A stretch of DNA of 64,000 nucleotides, from NCBI RefSeq assembly GCF_047511655.1, contig NC_133387.1:19772353-19836352 (forward strand). The letters are read 5' to 3'. Positions 22,482 to 34,048 of this stretch are shown here, piece by piece (position 1 is the first letter of the stretch; the number at the start of each line of letters is the position of its first letter). The translations under genes and the position numbers were made by a program. Origin of the DNA: Castor canadensis. Its lineage: Eukaryota; Chordata; Mammalia; Rodentia; Castoridae. The notes beneath the pieces were generated by a model that was not told the origin of the DNA, searched no databases, and worked only from the letters and a program-made list of their open reading frames with translations.

Positions 22482-22725
22482 CTCCTCTCTGGCCTTGCGG
22501 TCAGCTTCCTCCTGCTTCTTCCTCTGCTCTTCCTCCTCCAGGACCTTCTTTCGTTCCTCCCTCTTTTTCTTCAGCTCCTCCAGCTCCAAGGCTGCCTCCT
22601 GCTGTTTTTGCTTGAGTTTCTCGAACTCTTCACTCTCGGTCTCTCCACGGCGGCGGCGCAGCTCCTCCAGCCGCTTGCCAGCCTCCACCTGTGGGGCACC
22701 CTCAGCCTCCTTGCCTCCCGGGCGG
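22482..22725 (-). CDS. CALD1: CALD1 exon 6 (tropomyosin-binding helix)
   Basis: From the acceptor ccccag there is one base completing Ser443, then 81 codons: RPGGKEAEGAPQVEAG followed by the highly charged helix KRLEELRRRRGETESEEFEKL ending in QEEADRKAREE, with donor gtagga. The helix belongs to the region of caldesmon that binds tropomyosin and resembles troponin T. Compared with the human sequence I remember (RPGGRASVDTKEAEG), six residues are missing between GG and KEAEG. A second AG six nt upstream would add Pro-Ser. Confidence 0.96.
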
Positions 22726-22733
22726 CTGGGGCT
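22726..22733 (-). promoter_or_regulatory. CALD1: Tandem 3' splice acceptors, 6 nt apart
   Basis: On the minus strand the pyrimidine tract ends ctgcag, then ccccag, then the exon. Splicing to the inner AG gives Phe-Ser-Arg-Pro-Gly-Gly, matching human. Splicing to the outer AG, which has the stronger cag and directly follows the tract, gives Phe-Ser-Pro-Ser-Arg-Pro-Gly-Gly. Both keep the frame. Confidence 0.7.
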
Positions 22734-22894
22734 GCAGGGGAGGGAAGGAAAGGGGTTGACAGGAAGGAGGCGAATGTCTGTCTGCATTGCAGACACTGGA
22801 TCTTTATGCAGATCCCAGTTATGGAGTCTGTCTGGAATTATAGACCTTAAGGAGGAGCCTTCTGCTCTGCCACTTACCCTTGATTTCCTCAGCT

Positions 22895-23465
22895 GCAAAA
22901 TGACCCAAATATGCACTGTTGGTGGGATGGTAAAATGGTGCACCTGCTATGGGAAACAGTGTGGAGGTTCCTCGAAAGACTAAAAATAGAACTACTATGC
23001 ATATGATAAGCAATCTCATCTGTTATGTAGGCAGAAGAATTGAATGTAGGGTCTTGAGATGATTTACACCACTATTCACATTATTCACAATAATCAAGAG
23101 GTGGAAATAACCAATAGTTCATTGTAGGATGAATGCACAAGCAAAATGTGTGGAATATTATTCAGCCTCCAAAAGGAAGGAAATTCTGACACGTGTCACT
23201 TTAGCATGTGAAGATATTATGCTAAGTGAAATAAAAGCCAGTTATAAAAAGATAGACACTACCTGATTCTACTTGTATGAGGAATCTGAAGTAATCAAAT
23301 TAATAATAACAGAAAGTAGAATATTAGCTATGGGGGGGAGTGGAGGGAGAAGGAAAGAGGACTTGTTGCTTATTGGGTATAGAGTTTTAGTTTTGCAAGA
23401 TGAAATAATTATGAAAATCCATTCCACAACATTGAGAATATACTCAACATTATTAAACTGTGCAA
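22895..23465 (+). mobile_element. Old L1 3' fragment
   Basis: Typical L1 3' end text: atgcactgttggtgggatgg, gggaaacagtgtggaggttc, gtggaatattattcagcctc, atattatgctaagtgaaata and ctatgggggggagtggaggg. Confidence 0.85.
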
Positions 23466-23580
23466 AATTTTTTTGAAACAGTGTCTCTCTATGGAGCTCA
23501 AGGTGGCCTCAAACTCATGATCCTCCTGCCTCAGCCTCCCAAGTGCTGGGATTACAGGTATGTACTACCAGGTCTGGCCC
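23466..23580 (-). mobile_element. B1 SINE
   Basis: Antisense B1: ttttgaaacagtgtctctct, aggtggcctcaaactcatga and cctcccaagtgctgggatta. It abuts the L1 fragment. Confidence 0.9.
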
Positions 23581-24047
23581 AGATGTACACTTAAAATGGT
23601 TAAGACAGTACATTTTATAGTATTTTTTAGTACAATTTAAAAATACATAACACATACTACATCATGGGAAAAATGGAGCATGTGCTATTTATTCTATTTA
23701 CCTCAGTGGGCTACACTTTGGGTCTCATGAGACTATACAGTATTTAAATGTCAATTTACCATTATTAGAAGCAAAGGCATGCAATCCAAAACATTACTAC
23801 AAGAATGAGTTCTAAAATTCAGGAGTGGCCTAAATCAGTTACCGGTGAACTTGGACCTGCCTGAAATTCTGGATCAGGAGAGAAGACTGAGAGGTTCAGG
23901 TACTGGAGACAGGAAAATGGTTGAATGAGGGATGGACACTGAAATAAATCCATCTATGCACAGTTTTGAACTTGACTCTAGCAGCTGAGGTGTGGCAAAT
24001 CAAATTACCCATTGCCTACCTATGTATGTATGTATGCATTTGTTTAA

Positions 24048-24165
24048 TAATTTTTTTTTTTGAGATACAATTTCACCAGGTAGCCCTGGCTGGCCTTGAA
24101 CTCTTAATCTTCCACCTCGGCTTTCTGGTGCTGAAGTTACAGGTGTGCCCCACCACACCCAGTGC
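24048..24165 (-). mobile_element. B1 SINE
   Basis: A T-run, then gagatacaatttcaccaggt, ccctggctggccttgaactc and aagttacaggtgtgccccac. Confidence 0.9.
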
Positions 24166-24349
24166 CACTGCCTCTTCGTTGAGCGAAACCTAGTAAATAT
24201 ATGTCTATTCTTAGCAGAGATGCTCCCAGAAATTTCTTAATGACTTGTACATGATCCTGTGACTTCAAGTTGCATATTTCCCCCCCTTTTGAACTCCCAA
24301 ACAACTGGAATATTCCTTATCAGGACCTACAATGACTAAATTAGCTCTG

Positions 24350-24560
24350 ATACGGTGTGATGAGGTGATTACTCACATGTCATTCATTATGCTTTATAAA
24401 CCCTTTTCATGTTTATCATCTCATTTAATAGTCATGATAACAAGAAGTTGGCAGGTTAGGCTTATTATCCCTATTTTATTAGCAAATGTGCCATAGATGA
24501 AAGAGAGAAAATAATTTGCTCAAACTTTTGGCTGTTAGGAAGTAGTTGAGCCCTGAGCAG
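24350..24560 (-). repeat. MIR SINE, antisense
   Basis: Reverse-MIR text: tcatctcatttaatagtcat, attatccctattttattagc and gaaaataatttgctcaaac. Confidence 0.65.
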
Positions 24561-25035
24561 ATTCTAATGTTTCTCTATTAACTGTGCCTTTTTTTCACTA
24601 TACCTTTCACTAGACACCTGAAGTTAAGTATGCTTTGTTATAAAATAATGAAATGACTGAAATACAGCATGTTAGCTCACCTTCCTACCTCTCACCCCAA
24701 ACTTTGAGGGCAGCATCTGAGGGATGCTTCCTACTTTTAAGTTCCTAGAATTTCTACAGTTTAGGCCTAGCTACTTCCCATGTCTGAGTGGAAGAACGCT
24801 TTATCAGAAGCACGGCTTATAAAACAGGAAGAAAACAGATAAGGCTTTTTATAAATAGGAACTGAAATTGAAAGTATGTTGAATTTTCCTTTGCAACCAA
24901 CCACAGAGATTTCATTGCAGAATTGGGAACATTTAAAATTAAAGACAGAGTGTTATCCTGAGTCCTTACATTAAACTTTTATTCCAGAACTGGGATTCTT
25001 AGGGTTTTGTATATATCCTGCAAAAAAGATGAAGT

Positions 25036-25240
25036 AGGTTGGACTTGGTGGCCTGCACCTGTAATCCCAGCTGCACATGTGGAGGGTTACCATCCGAGGC
25101 CAGCTCTGGGCAATACATGCCCCTATCTGAGAAAATAAATGAAAGCCAAAAGGGCGGTGGTATGGTATAGCTCAAGTGGTAGAATGCTTGCCCAACAAGC
25201 ACAAGGTCCTGAGTTTAAATCCCAGAACTGAAAAAAAAAA
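25036..25240 (+). mobile_element. B1-dID composite SINE
   Basis: B1 head (tggcctgcacctgtaatccc), ID tail (tatagctcaagtggtagaat, gcacaaggtcctgagtttaa) and a poly-A end with A-runs. Confidence 0.85.
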
Positions 25241-25889
25241 AAGAAAAATAGCGTTGGTATTCAAAGTAGAAATTTCACAGAACTCTGTTTTCACTAAAGA
25301 AGAATTCACATAAATTGTATCCTCCTGGGACTTTATTTAGGCGAAATTAGTGTTGTGCTTGAAGGAAGGTGTTACAGGTGGTCTTTAACTGAGAGAAAAG
25401 AATGTAGCGTGTCTTCTATTTAAATACTTAATAATAATTATTAAGTACTTAATAACAAGTAGTTAACTGGATCTAAAATAGGTAGCTCATCTCTGATGCC
25501 TTTGTCTGAGGAACAAGTGAACTACCACTGTGTAATATAATTTATTCTATGTGGAGAGTGGCACAGTGTTTTAGCTATGGTATATGAGAATGAATAAAAC
25601 AATGAATGGGTTCAAGAAATACATTATATAATATTGATCTTATTTTGTATGTCTTGTGCTTTTTAAACATTCAGGCAGTTTTGAATTACAGTGTCCTCTA
25701 GAGCAAAATTTTTTAAGCTGCATGTCAAAAAAATCAATTTAGTGGCTGTAATCAACATTTTCAAAAGGAAACTAGAAAACATTATAATGCATTGCATAAA
25801 GCAAAAGAAAGGACCATTTCTTGACCCATTGGGTTCAGTTATGTGTGTGTGTGTGTATTATTTTAGGTTCCTGGTGGTTAAAGGTACAC

Positions 25890-25971
25890 TCTTTGGTGTT
25901 GCTAGGGTTTGAGCTCAAGGCCTTGAGCTTGCTAGACAGGTGCTCTCCCACTTGCACCAAACCTCCATCCC
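25890..25971 (-). mobile_element. ID/tRNA-type SINE fragment
   Basis: Antisense ID: tgctagggtttgagctcaag, cttgagcttgctagacaggt and gctctcccacttgcacca. Confidence 0.75.
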
Positions 25972-28024
25972 TAAAGATAAACCCTTATTTTGAGCTCAAA
26001 GAAGGTTAGAAGGTTTCTTAAAACATTACTTTGCTTTTTCAGATGTTACAGGCTCACAGGCCTGTGATGTCTCTCTCGGTTCATTTAGGATCTTTCTATG
26101 TTCAGAAATGACTTTGCTTTCTCTCTGTTCAACATATTACTGTGCAGAAGTTGAACTTCTACAAGCAGGCATACCTTTAAAAACTTCTCTGGGTTCCACT
26201 AGGTGTCGCTCTGTCTTCATTTTGGACAATTAAAATGTCCATCATTAGGAACTAATTAAATAGGTTATATTACATCATCCAGTGGAATATAATAACATCA
26301 TTAATTGTAGGCTTATATTTATTGGCACAGAAAACTAACTATTGTACATCGTTATTCATGATGCAAGAATCATTTACAAATATTTATTTAAAATTACATT
26401 CACCCATATACATACTGTATGTATATGTATATATATATGTCTTTCTTGGGTGTTACATGCACAGAAAATATATGGAAAAAAAGGAAAAATCCATTAACTC
26501 TCACCTGAAAAAATTAAAACAAAATTCTATCAAAATAGGAGCAAGACTTTAGCCTTATTACTTCGGCTTATATATGCTGGCAGGCTCTCAGCCTTTGGGT
26601 AGCACTTACACGAAAATTTCTAACATAAAGTTCTCTCTCCTAACCTTGGATCCTTCAGATTTAAATCAAGATGGACATTAGGCCTTTGACCATTAACAGA
26701 GCTTGCTTCCAGTTAAGCTAGTAGGTACTCAAACTTATCTACCTACAAGTTCCATCTTCCTCACTTCTTATTTTACAAGAATATGGAGCAAAACTATGCT
26801 TCTCTGCTTCTATCAGCATCAACTCTAGCTGAAACTAAACCTCACAGGTGTTGGCAGCTAAACGAAAATGATTAATACAGTGGTAACTGTTGCTGTGGGT
26901 TTTTTTTTTCTGCCCAAAGATGGAAAAATTAGGGCAAAAGTCCCATTTAAGGTTCTCAGCTCAATTTTTTTCTCTCTGAATTACCCAGCTCTTTGGATTG
27001 CCACACAATGGGCATGCTAATTATTAATTTGAGCTTTGACTGCAGCTCCTTGGCAAGTTTGCTAATAGTTATTACCCAAACTTTTTTCCTAATGACAGAT
27101 TTTTTTTTTAAAGAAAACCATTGTTTCTCTGAACAAAATTAAACTTGTTCCTTAAAACTTTATACCTTCAAAATATATTTTAAACTATCAAGTAATAAAA
27201 CCATATTGATATTAGGTAGCATTCACTGAAAACTTTTAATAAACTTGACAGTAGTGTAGGGCTTTAAAACATTTAACATTTAAACATTTCAGCCAGCTTT
27301 GTACTTAGCTTTCCAGCCTGAATCAACTTGCTTGGTAGATTTTCTATGAATTTCCAATACTTTTTTAATGTTCACATCTAATCTCTTGTCAATTCCAAGT
27401 GACATCTGTGGATTTTACTTTTTTACTCCTTCATAGCTGTATATAAGTCTTTTATTCATATTTTTCTTCTGTGTGCTTTAACATCAGAAATGTGACAATC
27501 TTTCTGTTCAGATTTTTTTGTAGAAAATTTATTTTGGGGCAACTGTATTATGGTTATAGTTTTCCCATATTAGGTTTTTAAATGAGTCTGAAACATCTAT
27601 CTCTTTTGACTCCACTTGCTTCTGAATGTTACAAAGGCTTTGCGTGTGGGGATGGGGTCCAGAGAATTGTGTAAAATGCAGTCCATGACAGGATTCTGCA
27701 CTTTGAATCCTTCTACAAAATTGATGGGGAGCTCCTACTAGTCAACTGTATCTAGAAGAGAGGATTTATCTGCATATACAGATCTCGCCTATCCTATATT
27801 AATTGCCTGGATTTTCAATGTGATAAGGGAGGGGATGTGAGGAAGGGGAAACTGAAACTATGTAAGAGTTTTCCAAACTGTCTGAAATGGGGCACTAGTT
27901 CCACTTCTTCTGCCTCCCTCTCAGAGATTCCTAAACAAACTAACATTGGGGGGGAGTCTCAAAGTCCTTATAGTAAAGAGACATGACTTAGCTTAACCCA
28001 AGTTTTTGGCAATAGAATAATCTG

Positions 28025-28430
28025 AGCTTTATTTATTTTTTAATTTTAATTTTTTTATTATAACATTTTTTACTAGTATATATTTGTTATATGGTGGTGA
28101 CTCATAGTGACAGTTCCTATTAGGCTTACATTGTACATTGGTTAGATCACCCCATCATTTTTCCTCCTCAATCCCCTCACCACCCCACTTAAAGCAATTG
28201 CAAGAGGTGTTTTATTCTATTTCATATAAGTATATGAAGTCCATCAATCATATACCGTCACCTTGATCTCCTTCATTCACCCTCCCCACTCCTACTAGGA
28301 CCCCCCCACCACACACTGTACCTATTTTACAGTCCTGTCTTTCATTATTAATATTTAAGTTGGTGTTCAAAGAGGGTGTGGGTATATTTTATTTTGGTCT
28401 GTTTAACCCCTCCCATTACTCTCCCTTACC
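28025..28430 (-). mobile_element. Old L1 3' UTR fragment
   Basis: T-rich start, then tggtggtgactcatagtgac, acattgtacattggttagat, ccctcaccaccccacttaaa and cctcccattactctccctta. It parallels the L1 remnant around 40.35-41.04 kb. Confidence 0.6.
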
Positions 28431-28431
28431 C

Positions 28432-28645
28432 CTTTATTTTGAGGTACTGGGGTTTGAACTTAGGGCCTCATGCTTGCTAGGCAGGTGCTCTAACACTTGC
28501 GTTACACCCCTAGACCTTTTTTGGTTTAATTATTTTTTAGATAGGGTCTCGTGGTTTTGACCAGGGCTGGCCTTGGACCTTGATCTCCCTACTTGTACCT
28601 CTGAAGTAGGTGATATTATAGGAATGTGCCACCGTGCCTTGTCCC
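28432..28645 (-). mobile_element. dID-B1 composite SINE
   Basis: Text gaggtactggggtttgaact, catgcttgctaggcaggtgc, then gatagggtctcgtggttttg and gggctggccttggaccttga. Confidence 0.85.
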
Positions 28646-29105
28646 CTTAATCTGAGCTTTATGCAACATTTATTTACAATCTTTGGAAAACAAATTCTTG
28701 AAAATGGTATTGAGAAAGGACTTTTATGAAGTTGGCCTGACCAGATAGAGAATGAACCAATGGTATTAACCTCAATATACTGTAAGTAAACTGATCTCAC
28801 ATAAGCATACTGGGTTAGCCAACAAGCACATGGATGCCAAGCACCCAAACAAAAAACCAAAACAAAACAACATCAGAAATCAGATTAAGCCCGGTTGAGC
28901 AATGACTGCTGAATTGCTGGTCTCCTGTTAGTGATGTGAGAGCTGGATCTGCTGACTGTGTATCTCTAAGACAATGCCAGTGACCTTGCAACAAAAGAAT
29001 GTTGCCTGGTTAGCAGGTTTTCCTGTGGAGGCACAGGGTAGGGAAACTGATTTTTTTCCCTCCACATATGAACACAGTCACTGTTAACTAGCCACCACTT
29101 CTTAC

Positions 29106-29251
29106 CTGAAAGCGTTCTCAGCATGTTTAAGTTTGTGGGTCATGAGTTCTCCATTCTGTGACTTCACTTCTGCAAATCCCTTCTTTCGATCCAAAAAGCT
29201 CTTAACTTCTTCTTTGGGTTCCTTGTCCTTTTTAATCTTCTCATCTTTGAT
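29106..29251 (-). CDS. CALD1: CALD1 exon 5
   Basis: The acceptor reads attggttag and the donor gtaaga. There are 48 codons plus two bases (AG of Ser443). The product begins IKDEKIKKDKEPKEEVKSF and continues through DRKKGFAEVKSQNGE to LKHAENAF. Human has FMDRKKGFTEV and FMTHKLKHTENTF at the matching points, as I recall, so a few substitutions are visible. The segment is Lys/Glu-rich and leads into the tropomyosin-binding helix. It is constitutive in all known isoforms. Confidence 0.96.
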
Positions 29252-32200
29252 CTAACCAATAACATATATCAGGAAGAAAAATAATCATATAAATCTTACT
29301 AGGTTTTGGCTGGTATTACCAATAAGACCCCAAATTTTTAGTAAGTCATAAAACTCAGAGTAACCACCTGGAAATGATGTGGTAGATTTGGCTGGGGGCG
29401 GGGGGGTCAAGGGAAATTTTAGAAAGCAAGCTGTGGTCCTTTAGCCTGTGAGCAAAGACCTCAACTATAACTTTAGGAAGTCAAGATCATCCCTGATCTC
29501 ACTATTACATTTTGAGAACTCTACCAGTTCTGGGAACTTTGCAGTTCCTACTGAGAAGACAAATCATTAGTGTGGCATTGATAGAAGAATATCCAGGTAT
29601 CTTAGCCAGGTTTCTTTTTTTTGGTGAACAGTGAATATCTGATAAGAACCAAATGTGGAGAAAAGAAGAGAAAACCTACCAGGTCAGCCATATCTGCAAA
29701 GAATCTGCAATTCTGGAGATTACCCTTGTATTTAATCATATGAGTAACTGGGTTTCAAAGATGGAGCATGTAACAACCTACCTTTAGGGGGAGGACATGT
29801 TAGCATTCCTCTAAACTTCTGAAGTTAGAATGGAATAGAAACAATCACAAAGCACTTGTTCTCTACAGAAACCTACAGAGGAAGGGATGGCCATAGACTC
29901 CGGGCTTCCAATAATGACCTGACTTCCCCATATTTGGAGCACTCACTGCTCCCCAACTATTATCCAACACCCTCTGAATATTTGCTCCTAAAGGGCATGT
30001 TTTACAAAGCAGACTACATTTATTTTGCCTTTCTTGATGTGCCTTTAACAATCTTTTGGCTAATTAATTTTTTGGGGTGTTATTTATTAAATTACTATGG
30101 GTGGACGATTCACTATGATGTTGGCCTAATTAGTTAAGACTAAACTTTCTCCAAGAGGGATATACCTAGCACCTCTCTTGGCAATGCTGAAGAGGGCATC
30201 TGATGTGTGCCATTCTCTTTGGGAAATTTGTCTGCTAGTCAAGAGAACTGAGTTTTAGTTCAAAGGTTGTCAACAAATCAGTTGTGTTACTTGAGCCAAT
30301 CACTTAGCTTCTCTGGGATGCTGGCTCCAAGTATTTGAAAGACGGGGTTGAAAAAACGATCCCTTCTTAATCTTCATCTTGTCATTTCCCTATTGGCTTC
30401 TGATTGGTCATGAGGTTACATCAGAGAAGGAAGCTCAGAGCCTATACTACAGCTCAACTGTGGCTGCTCAGTGGCTTCCTTACCCAGGAATAAGTCAGTA
30501 TTTACTGGACAGAGAGAAGGAGGCAGAGAACATTCTCATGTTGGCCTACCATTGTTGGATATAGCCCCAGAAACCATGGGCTAGAGTTTTCACCCTGGTT
30601 GAGAAATATCTGGGGACACAAATTTTGAGCTAAAGGATGCCAGTTTCAGGGTATACCATGAAATAAATTCTAAGTCAAGTCTCATGGTCTGTGGTGCTCT
30701 ATGCATGGAGAAATTCTTTTTAACTCATTTCTCCTATTCTGCAGTCAAAAATATTTCCAGTCTCCCAAAATGTGTTGACTTACTGGCCAAAGTACTTAAA
30801 ATTGATTGGTAAAAGAATAGATATATATAACAGAAGAAAAAAGTCTCTCCTCTTTTTTCCCCTAAGCTCTGCCTTTATTGCCAAAGGTTATATTGGATAG
30901 TATACTTACAACCTCTTTGGAAAACTTTCTGAAAAACATGCTCAATGTACTAATGGTCATTTGAGTTTAGCTGATCATTATTTTCTCATGCTGGGAAATG
31001 AAGGAAATAACTTCACAGAGCTTTTAAATTTTATTTTAAGGAAACCAGTGAATTGGGTTCTATGTCAAGTTCAGCTTGAGCCCATGGGATTCTGAACTTT
31101 TTGGAAAAAGAATTAGATCTTTGAGGTTGGAATGTTACCCTAAAAAAAATAAATCTATGTTGAAGGAATTCCTAGGTAGCCATGTGTCCGGAAAGGATAA
31201 ACGTGTTTCATTCACAGATAACAGTATACTCTTAAGAAGGGCTGTGGCTAAGTGTGATCATTTGGATAAAACTCTGAAAATTTGAGATATCCAGTGAGAT
31301 AAAACATGGGTGTCTGGGGTGTGGAAATTTATGTGGCATGCCCTTGTGCCAGCGAGATACTCAAAAGGTCAAGGGGAAAGCCGGGAATGGTGGTGATGCC
31401 AGTGCTCAGAGGCTGAGGCAGGAGGATCAAAAATCCAAAAACAAAACAAAACAACAACAAAACAAAATACCAGGAGCAAGTGGAAAAGGACTGAGATGTG
31501 AGTTTCTATAATGTATTGCTTTGCATGATACAATTCTGGAATAGTGATAAGATCTGGGCTCAAGTTACAGTTTTTAAGACCAGGTTTAACATGACTTTGT
31601 TAACTCTAGAACCCTTAAGTTCTTTACTGGCTCTCTTTCCTATCACATGGATGTCTTCTAGATTCCTTGCTGCTGTAAGTTTTGGTCCATGGACAACACA
31701 GACCTCACCAGGTAGCTTAGAGTACCCTAGAACCACTGAATCAATTCTGCATTTAACCAGATTCCTGAGCACTCATCTGCACACATTTGGGAAGTGTGGG
31801 CCTAGAAAACATGAACAACAAGTTCAATATTGTGTAGGCAACTCTGCTAGAAACTTTGTATGCCAGTTAGAGGACAGGGGAAATAAAAAAAGATCCAGGG
31901 TAAAGAACTAAAAAGAGGGTCTTTACAAATGAAAAAGGAGAGAAAAGAAGCTAAATTAAGTCTCAAAGTTGGTGATTATCACACCCCATCAGCACCACAA
32001 ACAATTCAACTGCAGTGGAGAAAGTGAGGAAATTTTGTTTGTTTGCTTTTTGGGGAATGATTTCTTTGACAAGGCTCAAGTGATGTTTGTGTTTACTCAC
32101 GGTTGACCTATGCTGCTTATGCTACACAGATCCTTACAAGAAGAGGTTTTTGTTTGCTTTCTGTGACTTTTTTTAAGCTAAAAGAGGTTATCTAAAATGG

Positions 32201-33973
32201 CTGAATCATGCAAAATGATTTAAAGCTGTCTACATAAAGCAACAACACAACTAGCTAGAAAAGGGGAAAGGGGTAGTGATTCAGTCGGCAGTTAAAACAA
32301 AGAGGTTTTTTTTAAACCTAGGTCAAGTTGCTTATCTAGCCTTACGTAAAAAAGAGGCCAGAAGTTTTGAGACACTGGAATGTGCTGTGGGGCACACCTG
32401 GAAAGAGGCGGGCCTGAAACTATCCATTCCCCGGAATATTTTACTGAGATTGTGGACATTGCTGAACTGGGACCTTATCTGAAAAGGGGTATAAAGATGA
32501 GTTGGGTGACCACTGAGGAGTCCTTTGTACCTCAGAGACACCCTCCATAGACATAGGCATAGAATGCTTTAGTCATTAAAAACAAATCACACCATAGTGA
32601 ATTGAATTAAATTTTACTTCTAGAATCCAAGTGGTATTTTCTACAGCCTCCCTTCCTGTATGTGTTTAATCACTGAGTTGGGATTTCCAGCGGTAGTTAA
32701 AGATATTCACCATAAAGCACTGGCTCTGTGGAAGAACCCATGAAGCATTTCTATTTGAGTTTAGTAGATGAGTTTGTAGGTATTTTTTTGTCACAAAATG
32801 AAAAGTGATTCCCAGTATGTTCAACTCTTTCCTTTAGCTGCCTCATTCAAGCTAAACTCGGTTTTCTAGTTATTGGCGTTTATATTTTCTCCCTCCTCTA
32901 AATGAAAAATGCTCACATTCAATCACTCCCAAACCACCACAAGTTCTAGTAGAATAGAAAGAAATGTAAATCAGAAAATAAATATAATATGTGACATGAA
33001 CCAGAAGTTCTTATTTCTTTTATGAACCTTACAAAAACATTTAAGAAAATAATCATCCCCTATTTAATCTGATCATCTATTTTCTAACTATGGATTTTTC
33101 TGTTTTAAAATTTTTGAGTTTTGTTAATAATGCTGTAATAGGCAGAAAATGTAGGAAGGTCTATTTGGGTCAGCACTTAATGGCTACAAATCACTTTATA
33201 GTCTCATAGACAAAGTAATTCAAGTCCTCCGACCTCTGATGATTCAGTTTTATTGTGATTGAGTACTTTGAACTTACTAAATGTAGTCACAACTTATAGG
33301 ATTATTTGGACTAGCATTAGCGGGATGGTTAGAATGAACTGAGACTTTCTGCTGTGGCATTTTGGTAATGCTGGAATGCTAGCACATCCTATGGGCAGCA
33401 GCCTTGTTTACTTACCTATAGTCAAAACCCTGGCACCTGTTCCTGTGTGTGCCTCAGAAATGCAATGCAGAACATTTTGCCAAACTGTTCTTTTGAAAAC
33501 TGAGTATCATCTTCAATTCACCCAATTTCTACTGAGATGTGGGAGAGGATATGTTTTTCCTTTGAAGAATTAAAGAATCAGTCAAGGCCAGTTGGAAATA
33601 TTTCATGATTGAGATGCAAACAGAAGGGTTCAAGGAAATAAAATTAGTACTCAGACGAGCAGAAAGCAGGACAGATTGATGGGAGCAGGGCTTTTTAAGC
33701 TTCTGACAACTGAACCATAGTAGAAAAGACAATTTATATGACAATGCAATACTTAATACCCACAATGCCCTTTGATTTTTCTCTATTCCATTTCATTTTT
33801 TAGAATGAAGAATAACTACTTTTGCAATACTCTTGCCGTTCAATGGATCACGAGTCATGGCTTGAAAAGCACTGGGTTAGAGGTTACGATTCTAACAACT
33901 GTCAGACTTCAGATGTCCTGGAACACTGCTCTACGCTGTTCTTATGATTAGATTATTCGCCAGTAACATTTAC
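29252..33973 (-). other. CALD1: CALD1 intron 4
   Basis: It contains a B1 fragment at 31380-31468 with an A/C-rich tail. I recognise nothing else over more than 4 kb, so this intron is unusually poor in repeats for the window. Confidence 0.8.
31380..31468 (+). mobile_element. B1 SINE fragment
   Basis: Text ccgggaatggtggtgatgcc, agtgctcagaggctgaggca and ggaggatcaaaaatcc, followed by an aaaacaaaac tail. Confidence 0.75.
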
Positions 33974-34048
33974 CTCTTTTTTGAAGGTAGGCTTGTCTTC
34001 TTGGGGCTTTTGTCTTTGAGCTTGCCCTTTAGCTCCCTTTTCTTCTTC
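33974..34048 (-). CDS. CALD1: CALD1 exon 4 (25-codon cassette)
   Basis: The exon is 75 nt with phase 0 at both ends, encoding EEEKGAKGQAQ...EDKPTFKKE, with donor gtaaat. The human equivalent, as I recall it, is 26 codons (GEEKGTKVQAK...FKKEE), so this one is one Glu shorter and diverges in the middle. In human it is included in h-caldesmon and in one l-caldesmon class, and skipped in the other. The acceptor (ending tgaaaag) has a poor pyrimidine tract, which fits a weak, regulated cassette. No other nearby AG keeps the frame. Confidence 0.9.

Larger units (their letters stand above)
22726..29105 (-). other. CALD1: CALD1 intron 5
   Basis: The largest visible internal intron. It has an L1 3' fragment (22895-23465), B1s at 23466 and 24048, a MIR near 24350, a B1-dID at 25036, an ID-like SINE near 25890, a TG run near 25843, and an L1 fragment plus SINE at 28025-28645. 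The stretch 26000-28000 shows no recognisable repeat or gene. Confidence 0.85.

Noticed and set aside
22364..22983. Overlapping plus-strand open frames of up to 184 codons
   Set aside because: They are shadows of CALD1 exon 6 on the other strand; the Leu/Ser/Pro-rich text is its complement.
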